This document shows, in pieces, positions 55,613-64,000 of a stretch of DNA of 64,000 bases. A program made the translations under genes and the position numbers. The DNA lies in assembly GCF_003573695.1 (NCBI RefSeq), contig NC_039362.1, positions 6,114,088-6,178,087 of the forward strand. Direction: 5' to 3'. Within the stretch, counting starts at the first letter, position 1; each line of letters starts with the position of its first letter. Under the pieces are notes generated by a model. The model did no database searches. It saw nothing but the letters and a program-made list of their open reading frames with translations, and was not told the DNA's origin. This DNA is from Papaver somniferum (taxonomy: Eukaryota > Streptophyta > Magnoliopsida > Ranunculales > Papaveraceae).

Positions 55613-56153
55613 TGTAGTTGCATGCAATCCTAAAACCTATACCCAAGTGATTGTTCTTGATAATACTAAGACATGGTAACAAAATTCTCTAAGTGTTTAT
55701 TTCAAAGATAGAAAATATACGTTTGATAATAGAAAATCCTAACTTGGAGAGCAAAACAACTCTTTTATTTCTCTTAAATTCTATCTATCAACTCTCAGAA
55801 AAGCTCCCTCTTTACAATGGTTTCTAGTCTCTTTTATAGGGATTACATAGTTGAGGACAGTTAATAAAGCCTTTATTTTCGGGATTGTCAGGGTGGTAAT
55901 ATCGCCCTTCCTTATAAATAACGCACATACCACTTGTAAATACCGCCCAGGTCTTCACATGTTTCGTGTGACTTGGTGACGTCATTCCATCCGTCAACTG
56001 AAGCATAACGAGTGTGTAACTATCGCCCACGTCCAAAATGATATATCCGCTCTTATATAGGTTATGCGATACTTTACTCCCTCACTTATTATTGTGCATT
56101 ACCAAAATGGTTTATCCGCGCTAACATTGGTTGTGAGGTATGATGCTCCCACA
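55613..56153 (-). repeat. 5' LTR of the Tat-like element
   Basis: Aligns fully with 30471-31017. On the minus strand CCTATAAAAG (55831-55840) is a good TATA box. It ends TGCTCCCACA before the AATAA duplication at 56154-56158. Confidence 0.9.
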
Positions 56154-56158
56154 AATAA

Positions 56159-56216
56159 AAATAACGTGATCAAGGTACTAAATACCCCCAGTATCAGATG
56201 TATGGTACTGCAACAT
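56159..56216 (-). pseudogene. First codons of the BBE-like pseudogene, displaced by the Tat-like element
   Basis: Matches the signal-peptide codons of the intact gene (around 28605-28670). The start codon is changed to ATA. Continues from 29842-30470. Confidence 0.7.
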
Positions 56217-57263
56217 ACGGAAATGCTAGATCTCCGGAATTCTTTTCCGGACGAAAATCCCGCGTCTAACAAAACATCGGTCCCACTTTACTCATTCACC
56301 ATCCCGATTAGAGCTGGCAAACGGGCGGGCCGGGGCTCGCCCGTTACGGGTTTCACGGGTTCGGGTTCATACGGGTTAAAACCCGCGGGTTGAAATTCTT
56401 CACGGGTTATCATTCCTTCAACCCGTACCCGTAACGGGTTGAACCCGCGGGTTCACGGGTTAGCCCGCCCGTTAAGACTGATTGATTGTCTTACGAAGAG
56501 GATTCAGAAAGTCTAAAAGGTGAACTAGTTCTAACTAAAACAATGACATCAGATGACATATATTTCTACTTTATGGTTGCGCCATTATCTCTTAACCTAA
56601 CACAGTAGACATAAACAAGTAATTAACCATTTTACTAACCGAGGAAAGATTAGAAAATTCTAACCTTTAATTAGCCTGCGCCACGTATTTACAATTCTTG
56701 ATTAAGAAAGCAACAAACAGACAAATTTAGGTCTCGTTCTTTGCAAAACGAAAAAATTATTAAACAGACGTGGTATTCAAGTACTACTTGGCAGTTTTTC
56801 ATGAGCAGCTTAAGAATCTTTGATTCTTTGTGAATCTTGCCTATTTTATGTCACTATTTGCTTAACTCATTGGTTTGACTCGACTCCAAAAAATACGACA
56901 ACAATTGTTAATGTGACCACAGCATCATTCTCGCGAATACCAAAATACTATACCTAACGACTCCAAAAAGATAGCTCAGTAGTAATAATATCATGTTATA
57001 TCCGTCTTCACGGGTTGAACCCGCGGGTTCATGGGTCGGGACGGATTAACCCGTTTACTCACAAGCCGACATTTCTCCAACCCGAACCCGGCTTGTTTTG
57101 AAACAAGCCGAGCCGGGTTCGGGTTTTCATGGGCCGGGCACGGGTTAACCCGCGGGTTTTGGCTTGTTTGCCAGCTCTAATCCCGATGCACAGAATGCAT
57201 CCCAAAACTGTCTGATCCCCTGTATAACTTGCGGGAGCAAAGTGCGATAGGTGTAGCACTCCC
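56217..57263. mobile_element. MULE-like MITE carrying a nested hAT-like MITE
   Basis: It interrupts sequence that is continuous upstream of the intact BBE-like gene (CTGCAACAT then ATGATGAAC). The flanking nonamers CTGCAACAT and CCTCAACAT match at 7 of 9. The ends (GGAAATGCTAGATCTCCGG and, reverse complemented, GGGAGTGCTACACCTATCG) are imperfect TIRs. Without the nested element it would be about 170 bp. Confidence 0.45.
56309..57179. mobile_element. hAT-like MITE with ACGGGTT/CCCGCGGGTT palindromic ends
   Basis: TIRs TAGAGCTGGCAAACGGGC and, reverse complemented, TAGAGCTGGCAAACAAGCC are flanked by a perfect 8-bp duplication ATCCCGAT (56301-56308 and 57180-57187). The outer 150-180 bases at each end are full of ACGGGTT, AACCCGCGGGTT and CGGGTTCGGG units that can pair with each other. 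The middle is plain AT-rich DNA. Confidence 0.8.
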
Positions 57264-57538
57264 CCTCAACATTTGATGAACTTACAAAAACATATACCTA
57301 CTACACTGAAACACATATACCTACTACACTGAAACATTGGAAATTGTTCTGAACATGTCTCTCGTCTAGAAAGAGTTAGGTACTAATATTTGTTCGGTTG
57401 CCCCGAATATTTGAAATAGATTCCATGAGGCATAAGATTATCAACAATGCTGTAATAATAGAAATCCTTATCTATTTTTCATGGGAATATGCTCATGTTA
57501 TCATGTTGCTTAGATGTAAAATTACTACAAGTTTAAAC
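57264..57538. other. Upstream region of the BBE-like pseudogene
   Basis: Homologous to 28670-28945 upstream of the intact gene. It has an extra short repeat (ACACATATACCTACTACACTG twice) and only one copy of the 72-bp unit that is duplicated in the intact promoter. Homology resumes at 58405-58475 after the next element. Confidence 0.75.
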
Positions 57539-58404
57539 AGAAACCTATTACAGGGGTTCCAAACTTTTGATTTTGAGGGCTCCTATAGATTCAAATGTCT
57601 CAAAAGTGGATAAGTGAATATTTAATCTATAATAAAAAAATAAAATATCCTTAAATAATTAGTTTAAAACCAAAAACGAAAACTAAAACTACACCTAAAC
57701 CTAATCCTCTTCTTTTTCTCCATCCTCTCTTCTTCTTCTTCCTTTTTTTTTTATTATTCTTCAACGATGATTCTCTGCTATTTCAATTAGATAATTACTT
57801 CATAGATTATCCTCAAGTAATTACTTCAATTAGGTAAGAATCGAAAACTCATCTATTTTTGTTGATTTTGATTGCATAAATAGGTAGGATTTGATCAAAT
57901 TAAGGATTTTGAAATAGTTTCAGAATTATTTACGGTTGGGAAATATTGGTTTTCCCAACTGTAAAACAATTATACGGTTAGGAAAATATGAACTCGCAAC
58001 CGTATTTTAACCTGGGTTTTTTGTGGCGGTTGGGAGTTCCAACCGTATATGGTAGTTACAGTTGGGAAAATATGAACTCTCAACCGTAATTTAACTTATT
58101 CTTTTTACGGTTAGAAGTCCCAACCGTATATGGTAGTTACGGTTGGAAAATCTGAAGACTCCCAGCCGTATGTTAAATTAAAAAAAAAAAATTGATTTTC
58201 AAACCCTAACAATAAATTAGTTTAACTTATTACTAATCATACTTAATTTATTAAATTTAATTACGAGCACTAACTAATGGAGGATAATATCATTAACAAA
58301 ATTAATAGGTTGAGGGGTTTGTTGATTACTATTTCATGATTTTCTATTTTGTCACTTAGTCAGTTCTTAAAAACCCAAGTTTTGATCCCCTATAATACAT
58401 TTCT
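57539..58404. mobile_element. TIR element with an ACGGTTGGGA inverted-repeat array
   Basis: It separates two blocks that are contiguous upstream of the intact BBE-like gene. The ends AGAAACCTATTACAGGGG and, reverse complemented, AGAAATGTATTATAGGGG, continuing TCCAAACTT/TCAAAACTT, form TIRs of about 28 bp. Target-site duplication is unclear (TTTAAA on both sides). Between about 57935 and 58170 ten or so copies of ACGGTTGGGA or its reverse complement, some with one change, lie in opposite-facing pairs. No ORF is found. Confidence 0.55.
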
Positions 58405-58475
58405 TTAAAAGTGTTCTTTCTCATTGTAACCTCACCACACCATGTACCGATTCAAATTCAAATTTTAAGAATTAT

Positions 58476-59766
58476 ATACATGACTAGGCCTCATTTATTA
58501 CCCGATAGATAAATCTAGGACTGTTTTTTTCAAGTTTATAAAACTAGGTCTCCATCCATATTTCCATCCAAAACCGTTAATTTTGTCAATTTCTCGGTCA
58601 ACATGGTCAATTTCTCCTCAAATTAGATAAGATCACGAGGCACAAGTTACCGATATATCCTTTATACAGTGTAAGGATAATGGTTTTTGATATGATACTA
58701 GTGTAAATCTCAAAAGGAATTAACGGGTTAGATTAAATACAATAAGAATTAACGAATGATGTTTTATTTGTCCAACTACTGGGTGTATTCATCCAGTCCC
58801 ACTTTTTTTACCTTAATTCTGAAATCAAAACGTAAACGAGAAAGAACTCCTCACTTTTATATTTTCTTTTCACCTGAAGCTGCAATGAAGATTAATGGAG
58901 GGGATTAGAAGAATAAGGAAGATGGGTTTAGGTTGATTGAGTTCGAGTATTGCAGATCGAGAGCTGTTTTTGGTGGCTCTTTTCGAGAGACTGGGAGGAA
59001 TTAAAATTAAAGTTGTTGAAATGGTTCGGTTGAGTTGTTGATTTACATCAAGGAAGGAAGATGGTTGCGCTGATGATGGTTCGAGATAGAGTCGATATGG
59101 AGTTGTTCTTACAGTGTGAAATTCAGTCAAGAGGAGATCAAGAGAAGGGCGGTGTTGTTGCTGTTGAAGATGGGTTTGAATGTGTTTCCTAATAGATGCT
59201 GTGGTTGAATTCATGTAGTGGAGCAATTAATTTCATTAATTGTCAATTAGGGTTTGTAACAACACAATTTGAGGAAGAATGGTGGTGGTGCAACTAGTTT
59301 CATATTTGTTAATTAGGGTTTTGAATCTTTCGATCTGGAAAAATATATTAAACTATTAAATGGTTTCAATTTTGAATTCTTTTCGATTGGTTTTTTAAAT
59401 ATTCCTAGATATGGAAAATTTGGTGGTTGGTCCAAAGCCCATTAAGTTAGTTATATTAGGGTCCAACAGTATTTTAGACTTATGACTAGGTTCATAATTA
59501 TCTGAAACAAGCAAATTGATCAGAATACCCTAGCACTATTCACGTGTGAACTCCACCAACTTCTTACGGTTTCTCTTTCCCGTACCACCAACTTCTTACG
59601 GTTTCATTAAGAGATTTTCAAAGAGAAAAAAATTTCTCTTCACAGAGAGAATTCAGAGAATCAAAAACCAAATTCATTCAGAGATTTTTGAGACAACAGA
59701 TCTCAAAAATCATCCAGAGATTTTTGCTAGTTTGAAAAACCCTAAAACCTAGATTCTCTTCTGATA
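58476..59766. other. No gene recognised
   Basis: Unique AT-rich DNA between the BBE-like duplication and the next gene. A 118-aa minus-strand frame (58870-59226) shows no domain. CTCCACCAACTTCTTACGG occurs twice in short succession near 59550-59600, just upstream of the gene at 59767, and may be part of its 5' UTR. Confidence 0.3.
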
Positions 59767-62700
59767 ATGGCTAAAAGAAGAAAAATCACAAGAACAATTC
59801 AAGAAGAAGAAACAATAATGGATGATAGCACTTCTCCTAGAACATCAGAAGACGATTCAAGAAATTCAAGATGAAAATCAAAGAGGAAAAAGAGTAAAAA
59901 GGTTGAAACACCAAAGAAAAAAAGCTTATAAAGGTTCATCGGACGATGAATCTCCAGATGTACTAACCCTGAAAGGAAGAAAACCGAGTAAAAAGGCACC
60001 AAATCAGAGAAAAGTTACTATTTCTAACAATAGTAGTTTTTTTTTTTGTTTCTGGGACATAGATCCACCAGTACATATTTGAGGTACTAATGAAAAATTG
60101 ATGAATACACTTCATAGCTTACATGCAACATCTACTTTGTGTTTCTAGCACTTAGAAAATGGCAGTACATAACTTAAAAACCGTAGAATAATAATCAAAA
60201 GTGATTTCCAATATGATTTGTTTGTTTCTGATACATGGAACCACCAGTACATATGTGAAGTACCGAGGTTTTTTTTTATGATTTGGGTTTTTTTTTACCA
60301 GTACATAAGTCCAGTAGTGAATGGGTAACATTGGTTATGTGTTTATTCCATTGTCAGTGGATAATTGAAAAACTATTCAAAAACAGTTTGTGGCATGCCT
60401 ATATTTGCAAATACTGAGACATTGTAGTGTTTATGTACTCTATATTCATCAGTTTCTTTGCTTATATGTCTAATTTTCCTTTATGTGGTGATAATGATCT
60501 TTTGATATGCAGTACTTAAGGCCAATAATGATTGTTTGTGTTTCTGAAACGATGAATGTGCAGTACATAAATGATATACTGAAATAAAACCAATTAAATT
60601 TTGCAGGAAAGGCTGTGCCAAAATCTGTTAGGAAGTTGTATAGGTCTGGTTTCACAACATTACATAGCCTGGTTGCTAGAATAAAAGAGAGTAACTATAC
60701 TTTGAGTGAAGCCACATCGCAAAAGATTGGCGAATCTTCTTATGGACAGATTTTCTTGATGTTCTGGCACACCAAGTACACAGAAAGTCATTGGGAAAAG
60801 TTGGAAGGTGCTGTGAAGAAGTACTTGAAGTGATACAAAATGGGTCGAGTCAGGAATGAGCTCACATTTGAGTTTGTAAGAAGAGGTGAAACACACATTA
60901 TCACGTAGACACCATAGAAAATGGGTGTAATGTTTGGAATGCCAAGAATGGCAGGAAGAAGAACTGATGACACCTTTTTGATGGGAGGTGGTGGATGGAG
61001 ACGAAAACCATTCTACATTAGACACTTTGGTGATAGCAACACGGTTACAAGACCAGTGCTACAAGATGCTATCATGAACCTGCTAAAGCGTACTGGAATC
61101 AGGAAGAAGAATTTTGAATCTGACAGTGATGAAGAAGTACCAGATAGTGAAGATGATGAAAATATGGAGTACATGATACCAAGAGTAGAAACTGAGCAAA
61201 CAATTGAAGATATGGTCAAGCTATTGTGCATGTTTATGTGTATTACTTTGTTTTTTACAACAAAAGATGCTCATAAACTCAAAGAAAAGTACTTTGGTTT
61301 AGTTGATGATTTTGAGAAGTCAAAGAATGTATCTTGGCCTGACCTGATACATAGTTTCTTAGAGAAGAAAATCAACCAGAACTACAACACTCCCAAGGAC
61401 ATCACTGGTTGTGTCGTCTATTTGCTGGTATCGATCATCTAGTACAAGTTTTTTTCCCCAATTACATATTTACTCTACTGTCATTTATGATTTTCTATTT
61501 GATTCTCTTGATGTTATTTTGTCACAGTTGTTGTATGCGAAATATACTCACTTGGTGCAACCACTGGCGTTACCAGCTGATCGATAGCTTCCAAGAGCGG
61601 CAAGGTGGAACATCAAAGAAATATCTGCTGAGTTTCTAAAGGATATGGAGGCTTCGCAATACACAATAAGTCCCTAAGAAAAACAATACATATTACTAGG
61701 ATGAGTTTTATTTCATTATGCTTCTTGTAGTTTAATTTTAGGAAACAATGATGCACCAGTACATATCACAAAAACTAATTAAAGTTGCACTATTTACTTG
61801 AGTACATATATGTTATACTGATACAAAACTGGTTATATGTGTGTTTTATGTGTACTTTACCAGTTCAAGAAAGAATTTAAGGATGAATACACTATGTATG
61901 AAAAAGAAATGTTGAATGAAATTTCTCAAAGGATTCCAGTTGAAGACGTACCATTAGAAGAAGATTGGAAAGATCAGTTCGAGGAGTTGGAAGAAAAGCA
62001 TGATGATTTGAAGCTGACAATTGCAGAAAAATGGGGCGAGTTAGAAAGCAGGAAATAGGACGGCCTACCCATTGATGTGAGTATACTAGAAGGGCTTTTG
62101 AATGATATACATCACAGAGCTTACACACCTTCACCTCCAAGCAGTAGCTCTGAAGAAGAAGATATCAGCAGCTCTGAAAAAGACCAGGATGATTCAGATG
62201 ACACCGTTCCGTCAGTAACTACTCCCTTGCTAACAGAGGCTGAAATGGAAAATCCAGTTGATATGCAAGAAAAACCGAATGAACAGGGAAATGCTAATCC
62301 AACCATGCCTGCTATGGAGAGTTCTGAATAAAATCCCACACAATTCAATCTTGAAGTTTCACAGTTCAAAATTTGGGCTCGATCTGATTTGGAGAGAAAG
62401 GTGAAAGAGCTGCAAGAGGAAAAGAGCATTGCAGAACTAACACAGGTAAAGTTATAATCCTTCTAGTATTAGTTTTATTTGTAAACAACAAAAATTGTCA
62501 GTACATACCCACTATATATTGAAAATGCATACAAGTACATATCTGCAATACTGAACAAAACATATCACTATATGTTGAAAAACATGCTGAAATAGCCGAA
62601 CTCCAACAAACAGCAGCGACACAAGTTATGGGTAATATTGAAGCGGATATTGGTACTCTTAGAGAGAGACAGGTGAGAAAATTGAACGTTATACTAGTTA

Positions 62701-63866
62701 AGTCCATTTTATACTTTTTCATCCTCTAAAATAATACGGTTTGGCATTGCATTTATATAGGGTGCATCTATTAAAGAAGTATTGCCGAATATGCACTTTG
62801 TGCCCTTGTTTTGTGAGCTACCGAGTCTCAAAGAACTGCATACTATGCCGATGGAGAAACTGATTGACCTGTCCATCCATGGCAAGGGTATTTGTACCGA
62901 AGAGTACTCAAAGTTTCTAGAAGCTGAAATTATCGGTGATCCTTATCCATCATTAGCAACTCTTTCTCTGGAGTACCCGTCGACGGGTAGTTTACCAAGC
63001 TTGGAAAAAATGGAATCTTATCAAATCTTTGATAAGTATTACGCTAAAGATATGTATCCTCCGTCACAAGATTCAAGAGCAACTATTTACTTGGGTTTAG
63101 GACCAAGTGATCAAAATGTTGAAAATGGAGAAGAGGTGCAGCAGCCTGCAATTGATCTAGGTGCACCTGATTCACCTTAAATCCATCTTGCAGCTGCGCC
63201 TGCGCACAATGAAGTTGCATTTGCTAGAGGAGCATCAGATCAAGATCAAATGCATCCCTCTGCTGAGCAAGCTCAAATCAATACTGCACCTACACTTAAA
63301 GAAGCCTCTGCAATTTTTGTAGATGCAGCCAAAAAAGCTCGTTTGAAATATGATCTTCAGCAACCTGAACAATAATTATGAATATCTTATAAAACCTAGT
63401 ACATATATGGTTCTGATGCATAGATCCAACAATACATATCTCAATTTTTCGTCAAATAGTTTGTTGTCTGATTTATTTTAAATGCAGGAAACAAGGAACC
63501 CTTGGGATCCGATTTCGTTCAATGAAGTGGAAAGGAAGAAGAAAATGAAGAATGATATAAAGTAACATCCCACTGAAGGAGAGAGCTACAAAGAATTAGA
63601 GAGTCTTGTATGTACCTAAATCTACTTCTTCAATGAATTTGTGTTTTGTTTTAATGATGCTTTTAACTTATATACTAATGCTGCCGATTTTGAAACAGAA
63701 ATCTCCAGTTTTAGATGTTGAAAAGGCAGAGGAAGCTCAACTAAAGAAGAATAGGAGCGCCGAAAAAACTAATGTATATACTGAGACTCTACAAATTCTT
63801 GCTGACCTACAGAAGGTAGTTATAATTAGCAAAAAAGTGAAAAGTAACATCAACTATGTTCTGTAA
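59767..63866 (+). pseudogene. Multi-exon transposon-associated gene (DUF1985/Ulp1-partner type), decayed
   Basis: An ATG at 59767 opens a basic first exon (MAKRRKITRTIQEEE; later KRVKRLKHQRKKAYKGSSDDE after a frameshift) ending near 60012. A long second exon (60607 to about 61427) carries VRKLYRSGFTTLHSLVARIK, RVRNELTFEFVRRGETHI, GVMFGMPRMAG, VTRPVLQDAIMNLL and DITGCVVYLL, the pattern of the DUF1985-like region found before Ulp1-type peptidases in plant MULE and related elements. Further exons continue at about 61527, 61863, 62355, 62760 and 63488, with coiled-coil and acidic Ser-rich parts. Many stops interrupt otherwise good frames (for example 60831, 60907, 60916, 62056, 62329, 63178). No C48 peptidase catalytic motif is seen before the window ends. 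Confidence 0.5.
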
Positions 63867-63925
63867 ATAAGTTCTGTACTGTACTGTACTCACTGAAACT
63901 ACCAGTACATAAGTTCTATACTGAA
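60062..63925 (+). repeat. Dispersed intronic motif CAGTACATA...TACTGA
   Basis: About eleven copies of CAGTACATA or close variants occur only in the introns, at about 60071, 60163, 60245, 60299, 60561, 61757, 61800, 62499, 62533, 63398 and 63903. In most, TACTGA or a variant follows 4-10 bases later, forming an imperfect inverted repeat. Several also share an upstream TTTCTGATnCAT and GATCCACC, so the unit is about 45 bases. Confidence 0.75.
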
Positions 63926-64000
63926 AATAATCCTACAATATGTATGTTCTATTATGTTCATTTTTTTTTGCTTTTTTAGTCTCTCATTTTTTTACGTGTA

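Larger units (their letters stand above)
30471..56153 (-). mobile_element. Tat-lineage Ty3/gypsy element, internally deleted, containing a nested copia element
   Basis: LTRs of 547 and 541 bp (TGTA...CCCACA) are flanked by a perfect AATAA target-site duplication (30466-30470 and 56154-56158). The purine tract next to the left LTR and the gag frames show that it reads on the minus strand. Gag, protease and the integrase C-terminal end are recognisable, but reverse transcriptase, RNase H and the integrase core are gone. An extra ORF runs antisense near the 3' LTR. Removing the copia (32422-48970) and the probable solo LTR (51781-53531) leaves about 7.4 kb. LTR identity is roughly 85-90% by eye, so the insertion is old. 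Confidence 0.85.

Noticed and set aside
60062..63925. CRISPR-like spaced repeats
   Set aside because: The genome is a plant nuclear one, copies are diverged, spacing is irregular, and the repeats are inverted motifs in introns.

Overview
This window is nuclear DNA from a eudicot plant. It is AT-rich and gene-poor. Spliced gene fragments lie among nested plant LTR retrotransposons (Athila-like, Tat-like and Ty1/copia-like) and small terminal-inverted-repeat (TIR) elements. One intact secreted berberine-bridge-enzyme-like (BBE-like) oxidase gene and a ruined tandem copy would fit an alkaloid-rich lineage such as Ranunculales, but BBE-like genes occur in most plants, so the species is not determined.

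Layout. 1-4981: right-hand part of an Athila-like, probably non-autonomous LTR element whose only long ORF (581 aa) looks gag-derived; its LTR cuts into a plant-mobile-domain (PMD) gene, now a pseudogene at 4982-8395. 8.5-13.4 kb: a copia remnant, then a PIF/Harbinger-like and a hAT-like element side by side. 13.8-22.0 kb: a graveyard of intron-containing gene pieces (NMCP/CRWN, an aldo-keto reductase, a WSD1-like acyltransferase, gamma-tubulin, one unrecognised exon) mixed with LINE pieces. 22.0-26.8 kb: four TIR elements, one with two convergent first exons around an array of GCCGAAC inverted repeats. 27.0-28.7 kb: the only intact non-transposon gene, a 549-aa BBE-like FAD oxidase on the minus strand.

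30.5-56.2 kb: a three-layer nest. A second BBE-like copy, already truncated, was hit by a Tat-like element (30471-56153, target-site duplication AATAA). A copia element then entered the Tat element (32422-48970), and an Athila-type element entered the 3' LTR of the copia (37085-48751, target-site duplication ATATA). LTR identity rises inward, roughly 85-90%, then 96-97%, then 99%, in line with the nesting order. The 5' end and upstream DNA of the BBE copy reappear at 56159-58475, themselves split by MULE-like, hAT-like and another TIR element.

59.8-64.0 kb: a decayed multi-exon gene of the transposon-associated DUF1985/Ulp1-partner type. Its introns carry a recurring CAGTACATA...TACTGA inverted motif.

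The two most unusual signals are (1) a 9-bp stem-loop in the transcribed leader of the two Athila-like families, supported by three paired compensatory substitutions, and (2) three unrelated segments, each carrying its own array of short inverted repeats in non-coding DNA. All identifications come from reading the sequence. Identity values are by-eye estimates.
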